From Pseudomonas benzenivorans (GTDB taxonomy: Bacteria > Pseudomonadota > Gammaproteobacteria > Pseudomonadales > Pseudomonadaceae), in the NCBI RefSeq assembly GCF_033547155.1, contig NZ_CP137892.1:248001-312000 (forward strand): 64,000 nucleotides of DNA. Direction: 5' to 3'. Positions within the stretch are counted from its first letter, which is position 1. Each line of letters opens with the position of its first letter. Positions 1 through 11,558 of the stretch are shown here, piece by piece. The position numbers were made by a program, and so were the translations under genes. The notes under the pieces are model-generated. The model did not search any database and was not told the origin of the DNA. It was given only the letters and a program-made list of their open reading frames with translations.

Positions 1-159
1 CTGGGCTTCTCCGACCGGGTCACCCGGCTGTTCAGCAATGGCGAGCCGCTGCTCGCCGCCGGGCGCAATATCGGCCTGCTCGGCCTGGATCTGCTGCCGC
101 CGGCCAAGCGCTGGTTCGCCCGCCAGGCCATGGGCCTGGGCACCCGCGCGCAGCCTTGA
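1..159 (+). CDS. ubiH: UbiH-type ubiquinone biosynthesis FAD hydroxylase, C-terminal end (partial)
   Basis: The window opens inside this gene; only the last 52 codons are present, ending at TGA 157-159. The tail (LGFSDRVTRLFSNGEPLLAAG then a GLDLLPPAKRWFARQAMGLG segment) resembles the C-terminus of 2-octaprenyl-6-methoxyphenol hydroxylase, which helps hydroxylate the ubiquinone ring at the inner membrane. The context supports this: a second ubiquinone-type FAD monooxygenase lies 500 bases downstream on the same strand, as in other Pseudomonas. The catalytic FAD domain lies outside the window, so the name rests on the tail and on synteny. Confidence 0.72.
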   Translation: MGFSDRVTRLFSNGEPLLAAGRNIGLLGLDLLPPAKRWFARQAMGLGTRAQP

Positions 160-167
160 GTCGGCGC

Positions 168-650
168 ATGGACACGGGCCGCTCGGCGCGCAAGGCGCGC
201 TGGTTGCGCTGGGCGCTGAACCTCTACCCGCCCTACCTGGGCGCCGGCATCCGGGTGCGGCATATAGGCGCGGACTGGCGCCTGGTGCGGGTCAATCTGG
301 GCCTGAGCTGGTACAACCGCAATTACGTCGGCACCCAGTTCGGCGGCAGCCTCTACGCGATGACCGATCCCTTCTTCATGCTCATGCTGCTGGAGAATCT
401 CGGCGCCGATTACATTGTCTGGGACAAGGCCGCCAGCATCGACTTCGTCGCCCCGGGGCGTGGCCCGGTGTACGCCGAGTTCCGCCTCGACGACGCCCTG
501 CTGGCGGAGGTTCGCGCCCGTACCGCCGGTGGCGATAAATACTTGCCCGAGTTGCAGGTCGAGGTGCGCGATGGCGCCGGCGAGCTGGTGGCGCGGGTGC
601 ACAAGACCCTCTACGTGCGGCTCAAGCCCCGTGCGCGACAGGCTGATTAA
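168..650 (+). CDS. DUF4442 hotdog-fold protein, putative thioesterase
   Basis: A 160-aa protein with the DUF4442 pattern: an aromatic NLGLSWYNRNYVGTQFGGS stretch near residues 47-65, then AMTDPFFMLML and a C-terminal strand-rich half. DUF4442 proteins are hotdog-fold relatives of acyl-CoA thioesterases; the substrate is unknown. ATG 168 has a GAG seven bases upstream; an alternative TTG at 156 would overlap the ubiH stop as TTGA. It lies between two ubiquinone hydroxylase genes and is probably cotranscribed with them, but a role in ubiquinone synthesis is only inference. Confidence 0.8.
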   Translation: MDTGRSARKARWLRWALNLYPPYLGAGIRVRHIGADWRLVRVNLGLSWYNRNYVGTQFGGSLYAMTDPFFMLMLLENLGADYIVWDKAASIDFVAPGRGPVYAEFRLDDALLAEVRARTAGGDKYLPELQVEVRDGAGELVARVHKTLYVRLKPRARQAD

Positions 651-659
651 GGAATGGAC

Positions 660-1877
660 ATGGATGCGGATCTGATCATCGTCGGCGCCGGTATGGTCGG
701 CAGCGCCCTGGCGTTGGCCCTGCAGGATGCCGGTCTGGAGATTCTGCTGGTGGACGGCGGGACGCTCAGCGTCGCCCCCTTCGAGCGCAGCGCGGCCTTC
801 GAGCCGCGGGTCAGCGCGCTCTCGGCGGCCAGCCAGCGGGTGCTCGAGCGCCTCGGCGTGTGGCCGGGCATCGTCGCCCGGCGCGCCAGCGCCTATGCCG
901 AGATGCGCGTGTGGGATGGCGCCGGCACCGGGCAGATCCACTTCAGCGCCGCCAGCGTGCACGCCGCAGTGCTCGGTCACATAGTCGAGAACCGCGTGGT
1001 GCAGGATGCCCTGCTCGAGCGCCTGCACGACAGCGACATCGGCCTGCTGGCTGGGGCGCGCCTGGAGCGCCTGCGCCGCTCCGGCGATGGCTGGCTGCTG
1101 AACCTGGCCGATGGCCGCGAATTGCGCACGCCGCTGCTGGTGGCCGCCGACGGCGCCCACTCGGCGGTGCGCCGTCTGGCCGGTTGCGCCACCCGCGAGT
1201 GGGATTACCTGCACCATGCCATCGTCACCAGCGTGCGCTGCACCGAGCCGCACCAGGCCACGGCCTGGCAGCGTTTCACCGACGACGGCCCGCTGGCCTT
1301 CCTGCCGCTCGACTCCGGCGACGACCAGCACTGGTGCTCGATCGTCTGGTCGGTGCTGCCGAGCGAGGCCGAGCGCCTGATGGCCCTGGACGACGGCGCC
1401 TTCTGTCGTGAGCTGGGCCGCGCCTTCGAGTTGCGCCTGGGCACGGTGCTGCACGCCGACAAGCGCCTGTGCATTCCGCTGCGCCAGCGCCACGCCAAGC
1501 GCTACGTGGAGGAGGGCTTGGCGCTGATCGGCGATGCCGCCCACAGCATTCATCCGTTGGCCGGGCAGGGGGTCAATCTCGGCTTCCTCGACGCCGCCGT
1601 GCTCGCCGAGGTGCTGGGGCATGCCCTGGGGCGCGGCGAGCGCCTGGCCGAGGAGCGGGTGCTGAGCCGCTACGAGCGCCGGCGCATGCCCCACAACCTG
1701 GCGATGATGGCGGCGATGGAGGGCTTCGAGCGATTGTTCCAGGCCGATCCGCTGCCGCTGCGCTGGCTGCGCAACGCCGGCCTCGACTGGGTCGATGGCC
1801 TGCCCGAGGCCAAGGCCCTGTTCGTTCGCCAGGCCCTCGGCCTGTCCGGCGACCTGCCCGAGCTGGCGCGCCCCTAG
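660..1877 (+). CDS. ubiI: UbiH/UbiF/VisC/UbiI-family FAD-dependent hydroxylase
   Basis: A 405-aa class A flavoprotein monooxygenase. It has an N-terminal Rossmann motif (DLIIVGAGMVGSALALAL, residues 4-21), the central DG motif (LLVAADGAHSAVRRLAG) and the second FAD motif GDAAHSIHPLAGQGVNLGF near residue 290. The family hydroxylates polyprenyl-benzoquinone rings in aerobic ubiquinone synthesis. ATG 660 was chosen over ATG 654 because AAGGA at 649-653 sits six bases before it. The stop of the upstream gene is only nine bases away, so the two are probably cotranscribed. Which ring position it acts on (UbiI, UbiF or UbiH type) cannot be settled from sequence. Confidence 0.85.
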   Translation: MDADLIIVGAGMVGSALALALQDAGLEILLVDGGTLSVAPFERSAAFEPRVSALSAASQRVLERLGVWPGIVARRASAYAEMRVWDGAGTGQIHFSAASVHAAVLGHIVENRVVQDALLERLHDSDIGLLAGARLERLRRSGDGWLLNLADGRELRTPLLVAADGAHSAVRRLAGCATREWDYLHHAIVTSVRCTEPHQATAWQRFTDDGPLAFLPLDSGDDQHWCSIVWSVLPSEAERLMALDDGAFCRELGRAFELRLGTVLHADKRLCIPLRQRHAKRYVEEGLALIGDAAHSIHPLAGQGVNLGFLDAAVLAEVLGHALGRGERLAEERVLSRYERRRMPHNLAMMAAMEGFERLFQADPLPLRWLRNAGLDWVDGLPEAKALFVRQALGLSGDLPELARP

Positions 1878-1979
1878 TGGCTTCGGCATGCCCCGGGGTG
1901 CCGTCTTCCGCTGGGCTGCCTGACGGCCGAGTGTCGGGCTCGGTGATGGCGACCCGCGGTCGGCAGTGACGAGACCGAG

Positions 1980-2008
1980 TTGAGAAACTAAATGGGATTC
2001 ACTAGTAT
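1980..2008 (+). promoter_or_regulatory. Candidate sigma-70 promoter for the iron-binding protein gene
   Basis: TTGAGA (1980-1985) and TAGTAT (2003-2008) are separated by 17 bases and lie 40 bases before the start codon at 2048. I looked for a Fur operator here and found no convincing one. Confidence 0.55.
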
Positions 2009-2047
2009 TCTTTGCCTCAATTCTCCTAAGCAGTAGAGGCAGGATCC

Positions 2048-3049
2048 ATGCAAGCAAGCAAGCGTCTGTTCGCCGCTCTCACCCTCACCGCGCTGGCCGG
2101 TGCCGTGCAGGCCGCCGATGAAGTGGTGGTCTACTCCGCCCGTATCGACGAGCTGATTAAGCCGGTATTCGATGCCTATACCGCCAAGACCGGCGTGCCG
2201 GTGAAGTTCATCACCGACAAGGAGGCGCCGCTGCTGGCCCGCCTCAAGGCCGAGGGCGAGAACACCCCGGCCGACATGCTGATCACCGTGGACGCCGGCA
2301 ACCTCTGGCAGGCCGAGCAGGAAGGCGTGCTCAAGCCGTTGCAGTCGGCGGTGATCGAGCAGAACATCCCGGCCCAGTACCGCTCCAGCACCGGCAGCTG
2401 GACCGGCCTGTCGCTGCGCGCGCGGACCGTCGTCTATTCCACCGAGCGGGTGCAGCCGAGCGAGCTGACCACCTACGAAGCCCTGGCCGACAAGAACTGG
2501 GAAGGCCGCCTGTGCCTGCGCACCAGCAAGAAGGTGTACAACCAGTCGCTGACCGCCACCCTGATCGAGACCCATGGCGCGGCCAAGACCGAGGAGATCG
2601 TCAAGGGCTGGGTGAACAACCTGGCCACCGATGTGTTTCCGGACGACACCGCGCTGATCCAGGCCATCGATGCCGGCCAGTGCGACGTGGGTATCGTCAA
2701 TAGCTACTACTTCGCCCGCCTGCACAAGCAGAACCCGGATCTGAAGGCCAAGCTGTTCTGGCCCAACCAGAATGACCGCGGCGTGCACGTCAACCTGTCC
2801 GGCGCCGGCGTGACCAAGCACGCGCCCCACGCCGAGGCGGCCCAGCAGCTGCTGGAGTGGATGACCGGTGACGAGGCCCAGGGTCTGTTCGGCGCGCTGA
2901 ACCAGGAGTTCCCGGCCAACCCGAAGGTCGCCCCGTCCGACGAGGTCGCCGCCTGGGGTAACTTCAAGGCCGACAGCATCCCGGTGGAAGTGGCCGGCAA
3001 GCGCCAGGCCGAAGCCACCATGCTGATGGATCGCGCCGGCTGGAACTGA
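2048..3049 (+). CDS. Ferric iron ABC transporter, periplasmic substrate-binding protein (FbpA-like)
   Basis: A 333-aa protein with a Sec signal peptide (KR, hydrophobic [10 protein letters not shown], cleavage near AVQA-ADE at residues 23-24) followed by a class of binding domain starting [17 protein letters not shown]. This matches FbpA/HitA/SfuA proteins that bind Fe3+ in the periplasm. The later [10 protein letters not shown] segment holds the paired tyrosines typical of the iron site in this family. A two-domain permease follows, as in P. aeruginosa PA5217-PA5216. No ATPase gene is adjacent. A strong terminator-like hairpin lies between this gene and the permease and may raise binding protein relative to permease. 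Confidence 0.88.
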   Translation: MQASKRLFAALTLTALAGAVQAADEVVVYSARIDELIKPVFDAYTAKTGVPVKFITDKEAPLLARLKAEGENTPADMLITVDAGNLWQAEQEGVLKPLQSAVIEQNIPAQYRSSTGSWTGLSLRARTVVYSTERVQPSELTTYEALADKNWEGRLCLRTSKKVYNQSLTATLIETHGAAKTEEIVKGWVNNLATDVFPDDTALIQAIDAGQCDVGIVNSYYFARLHKQNPDLKAKLFWPNQNDRGVHVNLSGAGVTKHAPHAEAAQQLLEWMTGDEAQGLFGALNQEFPANPKVAPSDEVAAWGNFKADSIPVEVAGKRQAEATMLMDRAGWN

Positions 3050-3093
3050 TGACGGCCGGGTAGGGGGGGGCGCTTTTTACATCCACCGCCCTC

Positions 3094-3125
3094 GGGTGGA
3101 AACGCTTCGCGGCTTTCCACCCTAC
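3094..3125. repeat. REP-like palindrome, copy 1
   Basis: Arms GGGTGGAAA (3094-3102) and TTTCCACCC (3114-3122) form a nine-base-pair stem, followed by TAC. The string TTTCCACCCTAC is identical in copy 2 at 48233-48244. Both copies lie in short gaps upstream of genes, as expected of a dispersed intergenic REP-type repeat. Confidence 0.55.
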
Positions 3126-3146
3126 GGCCAACCGGCTTTATACTCC

Positions 3147-3179
3147 CGACGCCCCGGCCTGACCGGGGCGTCGTTTTTT
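3147..3179 (+). terminator. Strong intrinsic terminator between fbpA-like gene and permease
   Basis: An 11-bp perfect GC-rich stem (3147-3157 with 3163-3173), a five-base loop and six T residues (3174-3179). It ends only 18 bases before the permease GTG start, so the permease must be reached by read-through, or the hairpin works as an attenuator. Confidence 0.85.
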
Positions 3180-3197
3180 CCGCTCCGAGGAATCCGC

Positions 3198-4814
3198 GTG
3201 GCCCACCCTGCCCAGCGTCGCTGGTATCCCATCGCCTTCGCCGTCGCCCTGCTGGTGCTGTTGCCGCTGAGCGTGCTGCTGCTGAGCTGGCATGAGGTGG
3301 ACCGGCAGATCTGGGCGCACCTGTGGCAGACCCAGATGCTGCGCCTGCTCGGCAACACCCTGGTGCTGGTGCTCGGTGTCGGCGTCGGGGTGACCCTGCT
3401 CGGGGTCAGCCTGGCCTGGCTCACCAGCCTCTGCGAGTTTCCCGGCCGGCGCTGGCTGGACTGGGCGCTGATGTTGCCGTTCGCCATCCCCGCCTATGTC
3501 CTGGCCTTCGTCTTCGTCGGTCTGCTGGACTTTGCCGGGCCGCTGCAGAGCCTGCTGCGCGACTGGTTCGGCAGCGGCCTGCGCCTGCCGCGGGTGCGCT
3601 CCACCGGCGGGGTGATCATCGTCCTGGTGCTGGTGTTCTATCCCTATGTCTACCTGCTTGCGCGGGGCGCCTTCCTGGCCCAGGGCAAGGGCCTGATGGA
3701 GGCCGCACGGGTGCTGGGCCTGAGCCCCTGGCGGGCGTTCTGGCGGGTGGCCCTGCCGGTGGCGCGGCCGGCCATCGGCGCGGGCCTGGCCCTGGCGATC
3801 ATGGAGACCTTGGCCGACTTCGGCGCGGTCTCGGTGTTCAACTTCGACACCTTCACCACGGCGATCTACAAGACCTGGTACAGCTTCTACAGCCTGACCA
3901 GCGCCACCCAGCTGGCCAGCCTGCTGCTGCTGGGCGTGATGCTCGCGCTCTACGGCGAACGCCGGGCCCGCGGCGCGGTGCGGCCGAGCAACGAGCGGCC
4001 GCGGGGCAAGGCGCTGTACCACCTCAAGGGTGGCCAGGCGCTGGCCGCCAGTGCCTGGTGCGGGCTGGTGTTCGCCTGCGCCTTCGTCATCCCGGTGCTG
4101 CAGCTGCTGGTGTGGTTCTGGCAGCGCGGCCGCTTCGACCTGGACGAGCGCTACAGCGCGCTGATCCTGCACACCCTCTACCTCGGCGGGCTGGCCGCGC
4201 TGATCACCGTCGGCGTGGCCCTGCTGCTGGCATTTTCCCGGCGCCTGGCGCCGACCCGGCCGATGCGCTCGCTGGTCGGCCTGGCCAATCTCGGCTATGC
4301 GCTGCCCGGCTCGGTGCTGGCGGTGGCGATCATGCTGGCGTTCAGCTACCTGGACCGCCATCTGGTGATCCCCCTGTCCGCCTGGCTGGGCGGGCCGGCC
4401 CAGCCGCTGCTGCTGGGCAGCCTCTCGGCACTGCTGCTGGCCTACCTGATCCGCTTCATGGCGGTGGCCTATGGCCCAGTGGAGAACAGCCTGGCGCGGA
4501 TCCGCCCGTCGCTGCCGGAGGCCTCGCGCAGCCTCGGGATCGGCGGTGTCGGGCTGTTCCTGCGGGTCTACCTGCCGTTGCTGGTGCCGGGGGTGTTGTC
4601 GGCGGCGCTGCTGGTGTTCGTCGATGTGCTCAAGGAGATGCCGGCGACCCTGCTGATGCGCCCCTTCGGCTGGGACACCCTGTCGGTGCGGGTGTTCGAG
4701 ATGACCAGCGAAGGGGAGTGGGCGCGCGCCGCCCTGCCGGCCCTGACCCTGGTACTGGTCGGACTGCTGCCGGTGATTCTGCTGATTCGCCGCTCCGCCC
4801 GGCGTATCGGCTAG
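3198..4814 (+). CDS. Ferric iron ABC transporter permease, two fused domains (FbpB/SfuB-like)
   Basis: A 538-aa inner-membrane protein with about twelve hydrophobic segments and two BPD-transport permease domains. EAA-loop-like segments are visible in both halves: EAARVLGLSPWRAFWRVALP near residue 170 and EASRSLGIGGVGLFLRVYLP near residue 440. It forms the channel for iron delivered by the binding protein just upstream. GTG 3198 was chosen because GAGGAA (3187-3192) precedes it by five bases and the protein then begins at the right place for the first membrane helix. The ATP-binding subunit is not encoded nearby and must come from elsewhere. Confidence 0.88.
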   Translation: MAHPAQRRWYPIAFAVALLVLLPLSVLLLSWHEVDRQIWAHLWQTQMLRLLGNTLVLVLGVGVGVTLLGVSLAWLTSLCEFPGRRWLDWALMLPFAIPAYVLAFVFVGLLDFAGPLQSLLRDWFGSGLRLPRVRSTGGVIIVLVLVFYPYVYLLARGAFLAQGKGLMEAARVLGLSPWRAFWRVALPVARPAIGAGLALAIMETLADFGAVSVFNFDTFTTAIYKTWYSFYSLTSATQLASLLLLGVMLALYGERRARGAVRPSNERPRGKALYHLKGGQALAASAWCGLVFACAFVIPVLQLLVWFWQRGRFDLDERYSALILHTLYLGGLAALITVGVALLLAFSRRLAPTRPMRSLVGLANLGYALPGSVLAVAIMLAFSYLDRHLVIPLSAWLGGPAQPLLLGSLSALLLAYLIRFMAVAYGPVENSLARIRPSLPEASRSLGIGGVGLFLRVYLPLLVPGVLSAALLVFVDVLKEMPATLLMRPFGWDTLSVRVFEMTSEGEWARAALPALTLVLVGLLPVILLIRRSARRIG

Positions 4815-4897
4815 TCGGGACGGGACGCGGCGTGTCCGCGTAGTCCGCACGGCGAGGCATTCGCCGCGTCAGCCGCGCCATGAGGCCATCGGCCAAG

Positions 4898-4926
4898 ATG
4901 ACCCGCTCCGACCTTGCGGCTACAAT
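4898..4926 (+). promoter_or_regulatory. Candidate sigma-70 promoter of the gcv operon
   Basis: ATGACC (4898-4903), a 17-base spacer and TACAAT (4921-4926). It lies about 130 bases before gcvT, leaving a leader of roughly 120 bases. I searched this leader for glycine riboswitch features and saw none. Confidence 0.5.
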
Positions 4927-5054
4927 GCGCGCCATTCGCCACGGGCCGTCATCCGGACCGGGTGCGCGACCCCCGTGCCAGTGCCCTGTTTCAGCAGGCT
5001 CAGCCGGGCTTCGGCACCTGCCCGCGGCTCTGCCAAGCCCGCAAGGAGACATCC

Positions 5055-6152
5055 ATGGGACAGCGCACAGCTCTTTACGACCTGCACCTCGCCTTGGGGG
5101 CGAAGATGGTCGACTTCGGCGGCTGGGACATGCCGCTGCATTACGGCTCGCAAGTCGAGGAGCACCATCAGGTGCGCCGCGACTGCGGGGTCTTCGATGT
5201 CTCCCACATGTGCGTGGTGGACGTCGGCGGCGACCAGGCCCAGGCCTTCCTGCAGCACCTGCTGGCCAACGATGTGGCGCGCCTGCAAGCACCCGGCAAG
5301 GCCCTCTACACTGCCATGCTCAACGAGCAGGGCGGGGTGGTCGACGACCTGATCGTCTACCTGACCGGCACCGTCGACGCCCGGCCGAGCTACCGCCTGG
5401 TGGTCAACGCCGCCACCCGCGCCAAGGACCTGGCCTGGATGCGCCAGCAGAGCAGCGGCTTCGCCGTCGAGCTGCAGGAGCGCGGCGAACTGGCCGTGCT
5501 CGCCATCCAGGGCCCCCAGGCACGGGCCAAGACCGCCGAGCTGGTGACCCAGGCCCGTGCCGCGCTGATCCACGAACTGAAACCCTTCCAGGGCCTGGCC
5601 GAGGGCGACTGGTTCATCGCCCGCACCGGTTACACCGGCGAGGACGGGCTGGAGATCATGCTGCCGGCCGACCAGGCGATGGCCTTCTTCAACGACCTGG
5701 TCGGCGCCGGCATCTCGCCGATCGGCCTGGGCGCGCGCGACACCCTGCGCCTGGAGGCCGGGATGAACCTGTATGGCCAGGACATGGACGACAACGTCTC
5801 GCCGCTGGCCGCCAACATGGCCTGGACGGTGGCCTGGGAGCCGCAGGCGCGTCAGTTCGTCGGTCGCAGCGTGCTGCAGGCGCAGCGGGCGGCGGGCAAC
5901 CAGCCCAAGCTGGTCGGCCTGGTACTGGAGGAGCGCGGCGTACTGCGTGCCCATCAGATGGTGCGGGTCGAGGGCCTGGGCGAGGGCGAGATCACCAGCG
6001 GCAGCTTCTCGCCGACCCTGAACAAGTCCATCGCCCTGGCGCGGGTGCCGGCGGCCACCGCCGAGCGTGCCGAGGTGGAGATTCGCGGCAAGTGGTACCC
6101 GGTGCGGGTGGTCCAGCCGAGTTTCGTGCGCCATGGCAAGGCGCTGATCTAG
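5055..6152 (+). CDS. gcvT: Glycine cleavage system T protein (aminomethyltransferase)
   Basis: A 365-aa cytosolic enzyme that transfers the methylene group from the aminomethyl-lipoyl arm of GcvH to tetrahydrofolate and releases ammonia. Visible family features are [21 protein letters not shown] near the start, GVFDVSHMC, the [15 protein letters not shown] motif and the C-terminal [20 protein letters not shown]. Its length is normal. The start is fixed by AAGGAGA (5043-5049) ahead of ATG 5055. It is first in a gcvT-gcvH-gcvP operon. The fourth component, lipoamide dehydrogenase, is not here and is normally shared with the 2-oxoacid dehydrogenases. Confidence 0.96.
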   Translation: MGQRTALYDLHLALGAKMVDFGGWDMPLHYGSQVEEHHQVRRDCGVFDVSHMCVVDVGGDQAQAFLQHLLANDVARLQAPGKALYTAMLNEQGGVVDDLIVYLTGTVDARPSYRLVVNAATRAKDLAWMRQQSSGFAVELQERGELAVLAIQGPQARAKTAELVTQARAALIHELKPFQGLAEGDWFIARTGYTGEDGLEIMLPADQAMAFFNDLVGAGISPIGLGARDTLRLEAGMNLYGQDMDDNVSPLAANMAWTVAWEPQARQFVGRSVLQAQRAAGNQPKLVGLVLEERGVLRAHQMVRVEGLGEGEITSGSFSPTLNKSIALARVPAATAERAEVEIRGKWYPVRVVQPSFVRHGKALI

Positions 6153-6248
6153 GCGCCCGGTTTTCCGACGCAAGGCCGACGCCCTGGCGAGTGCCTGCTA
6201 AATTTTCCAGACGGCGCGGTCGCCGTCATGTCTGATGAGGAACGAAAC

Positions 6249-6638
6249 ATGAGTACTATCCCCGCCGATCTGCGTTACGCCACCAGCCACGAGTGGGCTC
6301 GTCTGGAGGCGGACGGCAGCGTTACCGTCGGTATCTCCGACCACGCCCAGGAGGCCCTGGGCGATGTGGTGTTCATCGAACTGCCGGACGTCGGCAAGAC
6401 CCTGACCGCCGGCCAGGAAGCCGGGGTGGTGGAATCGGTCAAGGCCGCCTCCGACATCTACTCGCCGATCGGCGGCGAGGTGATCGCCATCAACGAGGCC
6501 CTGGCCGACAGCCCCGAGAGCGTCAACGGCGACCCCTACGGCAGCTGGTTCTTCAAGCTCAAGCCGAGCGATGTCAGCGAGCTGGACAAGCTGCTCGACG
6601 CCGCCGGCTACCAGGCCAAGGCCGACGCGGACGCCTGA
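6249..6638 (+). CDS. gcvH: Glycine cleavage system H protein (lipoyl carrier)
   Basis: A 129-aa lipoyl carrier that shuttles the aminomethyl intermediate between P, T and L proteins. The lipoylated lysine sits in the conserved [12 protein letters not shown] segment near residue 65. The N-terminus [13 protein letters not shown] and [19 protein letters not shown] are classic for the family. ATG 6249 follows a GAGGAAC ribosome site at 6237-6243; an upstream in-frame ATG at 6228 is rejected because it lies before that site. It sits between gcvT and gcvP and is followed by a terminator-like hairpin. Confidence 0.96.
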   Translation: MSTIPADLRYATSHEWARLEADGSVTVGISDHAQEALGDVVFIELPDVGKTLTAGQEAGVVESVKAASDIYSPIGGEVIAINEALADSPESVNGDPYGSWFFKLKPSDVSELDKLLDAAGYQAKADADA

Positions 6639-6677
6639 TCCTCCGGGCAGAACTCTGAGTTTTTCCTAAGCTGATAG

Positions 6678-6707
6678 AGCCTCGCATCGTCGAGGCTTTG
6701 TCTTTTT
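6678..6707 (+). terminator. Intrinsic terminator/attenuator between gcvH and gcvP
   Basis: AGCCTCG (6678-6684) pairs with CGAGGCT (6691-6697) over a six-base loop, followed by TTGTCTTTTT. It ends about ten bases before the gcvP start, so it probably sets the ratio of H to P protein and is unlikely to end the operon. Confidence 0.75.
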
Positions 6708-6716
6708 AGCAGAGTG

Positions 6717-9599
<2,883 letters not shown>

Positions 9600-9610
9600 G
9601 GATGCTCGAA

Positions 9611-9642
9611 CGCATGCGGCCACCGCTGGGCGGCCGCATGCG
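9611..9642. terminator. Perfect stem-loop between convergent gcvP and DUF2388 gene
   Basis: CGCATGCGGCC (9611-9621) pairs perfectly with GGCCGCATGCG (9632-9642) over a ten-base loop. There is no T tract, so it may be a bidirectional hairpin block or mRNA-end protector and not a classical intrinsic terminator. Confidence 0.55.
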
Positions 9643-9653
9643 CTGTGCCGCGA

Positions 9654-9959
9654 CTAGTGCGGCTCGGCGGCGAGTATGGCGGCGGCCAGCTCCAGGTCGC
9701 TGGCCTGCAACTCGGGGTGGTCGCGGCGCAGCTGCTGCAGCGCCGCCTCCAGGTAGGGGCCGCGGATCTGCCCGGCGCTGGCGATGAAGCTGCTGGCGTC
9801 GTCCTGGGCGGGCACTATGAGCTTCTTGTCCTTGAAGGTCAGGTAGGTCGAGGCGGTCGTCGCCCCGGACGACAGCACGTCGCGCCAGAAACTGTCGGCG
9901 AAGGCCGGCGCGGCGGCGAGGGACAGAGCGGCGAGCAGGGGCAGGCTGAGACGGCGCAT
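9654..9959 (-). CDS. DUF2388 small exported protein
   Basis: A 101-aa protein with a clear signal peptide (MRRLSLPLLAALSLAAAPAFA, cleavage before DSFWRDV). The mature part (SFWRDVLSSGATTASTYLTF then DDASSFIASAGQIRGPYLEA) fits DUF2388, a family largely confined to Pseudomonas. Its function is unknown. ATG 9959 has GGGAG eight bases upstream. It is convergent with gcvP and lies downstream of the nfeD/SPFH pair on the same strand with a gap of about 100 bases. Confidence 0.82.
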   Translation of the reverse strand: MRRLSLPLLAALSLAAAPAFADSFWRDVLSSGATTASTYLTFKDKKLIVPAQDDASSFIASAGQIRGPYLEAALQQLRRDHPELQASDLELAAAILAAEPH

Positions 9960-10063
9960 GGAGGTGACTCCCGAGCGGTGGTGATATTCCTCAGAGTCGC
10001 CGGCAGCCTGCGGGTTCCGGCGGGTCGACCGAAGGCTCCGTCGCCTCGGCTGTGCCGCGGCCC

Positions 10064-10513
10064 CTATGCCGCCGCCTCGACCCTGAGTAGCACGCCGTCC
10101 TGGCCGACCACCCGGACCCGGCTGCCCGTCGGCAGGTCCGGGCCGCTGACCAGCCACAGCGTGTCGCCGGCCTTGATCTTGCCGCGTCCGCCGCTGATCG
10201 CCTCATGCAGGGGGAACTCGCGGCCGAGCAGTTCGCTGCCACGGGCATTCAGCCCGGGCTGGTCGGAAGGCTTGGCTGCGGTGCGCTGACGGCGCCACCA
10301 GAGCACCGCGGTGAGCACCGAGAACAGGCCGAACAGGAGGAACTGCAGGGCCCAGGGCAGCTCTGGGAACAGGTAGGTCAGCACGCCGACGCCGGCGGCG
10401 GCCAGGCCGATCCATAGCAGGTAGCCGCCGGCGCCGAACACCTCGAGGATCAGCAGCAGGGTGCCGACGGCCAGCCAGTCCCAGAACGCCAGGTGTTGCA
10501 GGTAGTCCCACAT
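10064..10513 (-). CDS. NfeD family membrane protein
   Basis: A 149-aa protein with two or three N-terminal hydrophobic segments (LAVGTLLLILEVF, LLWIGLAAAGVGVLTYLF, ALQFLLFGLFSVLTAVLW) and a soluble C-terminal OB-fold domain (residues 90-149, ending TGSRVRVVGQDGVLLRVEA). This is the short form of NfeD, which partners SPFH proteins in membrane-microdomain quality control. The SPFH partner gene ends three bases upstream, so the two are surely cotranscribed. Confidence 0.88.
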   Translation of the reverse strand: MWDYLQHLAFWDWLAVGTLLLILEVFGAGGYLLWIGLAAAGVGVLTYLFPELPWALQFLLFGLFSVLTAVLWWRRQRTAAKPSDQPGLNARGSELLGREFPLHEAISGGRGKIKAGDTLWLVSGPDLPTGSRVRVVGQDGVLLRVEAAA

Positions 10514-10516
10514 GGC

Positions 10517-11467
10517 TCAGCCCTTCTGCTCGCCCGGGGCGCCGCCGGCATGGGTCGCCCCGGCGAAGGTGGCCCGGACTATCTCGCCGATGCCGCCCAC
10601 CGCGCCTATCACCTGGCTGGCCTCCAGCGGCATCAGGATCACCTTGCTGTTGTGGGCGCTGGCCAGCTGGCCCAGGGCGTCGACGTACTTCTGTGCGACG
10701 AAGTAGTTCACCGCCTGCACGTTGCCGCTGGCGATGGCTTCGGACACCACCCGGGTCGCCTCGGCCTCGGCGGTGGCGGCGCGCTCGCGGGCCTCGGCCT
10801 CGAGGAAGGCGGCCTGGCGCTCGCCCTCGGCTTCGAGGATCTGCGCCTGCTTCTTGCCCTCGGCGGTGAGGATTTCGGCCTGGCGGCGACCCTCGGCCTC
10901 GAGGATCTGCGCGCGCTTGAGGCGCTCGGCCTTCATCTGGCTGGCCATGGCCTCGACCAGGTCGGTGGGCGGGGTGATGTCCTTGATCTCGATGCGGGTG
11001 ATCTTGATGCCCCAGGGCGCGGTGGCCTCGTCCACGGTCTTGAGCAGGCGCTCGTTGATCGCGTCGCGCTGGCTGAGCATGGCGTCCAGTTCCAGGGAGC
11101 CGAGTACGGTGCGGATGTTGGTCATCACCAGGTTGCGGATGGCGTGTTCGAGGTTGTTCACCTCGTAGGCGGCCTGGGCCGCGTTGATCACCTGGAAGAA
11201 GCACACCGCATCGATCTGCACGATGGCGTTGTCGGCGCTGATGACTTCCTGCGGCGGGATGTCCAGCACGGTTTCCATGACGCTGAGCTTGCGGCCGATG
11301 CGGTCCATCACCGGCACTATGATGTTCAGTCCTGGCTTGAGCGTGTTGGTGTAGCGGCCGAAGCGCTCCACCGTCCACTGCGAGCCCTGGGGCACCACCT
11401 TGAAACCCATGAAAACCACGGCCACGGCGAGGCCGACGAAGAGAAAGATGACGCTGCCGATTTCCAT
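10517..11467 (-). CDS. SPFH/band 7 (stomatin-like, QmcA-type) membrane protein
   Basis: A 316-aa protein with an N-terminal membrane anchor ([20 protein letters not shown]), a band-7 domain ([25 protein letters not shown], partly shown as two blocks; [14 protein letters not shown]) and a long alanine/glutamate-rich coiled coil (about residues 165-240). SPFH proteins oligomerise at membranes and form microdomains with NfeD partners, encoded here immediately downstream. ATG 11467 follows AAGGAG; an upstream in-frame start at 11545 is rejected because it lacks a ribosome site and would precede the anchor with basic sequence. Confidence 0.88.
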   Translation of the reverse strand: MEIGSVIFLFVGLAVAVVFMGFKVVPQGSQWTVERFGRYTNTLKPGLNIIVPVMDRIGRKLSVMETVLDIPPQEVISADNAIVQIDAVCFFQVINAAQAAYEVNNLEHAIRNLVMTNIRTVLGSLELDAMLSQRDAINERLLKTVDEATAPWGIKITRIEIKDITPPTDLVEAMASQMKAERLKRAQILEAEGRRQAEILTAEGKKQAQILEAEGERQAAFLEAEARERAATAEAEATRVVSEAIASGNVQAVNYFVAQKYVDALGQLASAHNSKVILMPLEASQVIGAVGGIGEIVRATFAGATHAGGAPGEQKG

Positions 11468-11558
11468 GGAACCGAACTCCTTGTGCGTGCTGTGCGGACC
11501 GGGCGCGATTGTATGCCTATAGTCGCTGCCGTGCCGAAGTGCCACCTCAGCCTGTGAA

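Noticed and set aside
1878..2047. Fur box ahead of the iron-binding protein gene
   Set aside because: AT-rich stretches near 1985-2005 do not fit the 19-base Fur consensus on either strand.
3138..4850. Long minus-strand open frame under the iron permease
   Set aside because: Gln/His/Arg/Gly-rich composition typical of an antisense frame in high-GC DNA; the plus-strand permease is clear.
4927..5054. Glycine riboswitch ahead of gcvT
   Set aside because: The leader was read for the paired glycine aptamer cores and none was recognisable.
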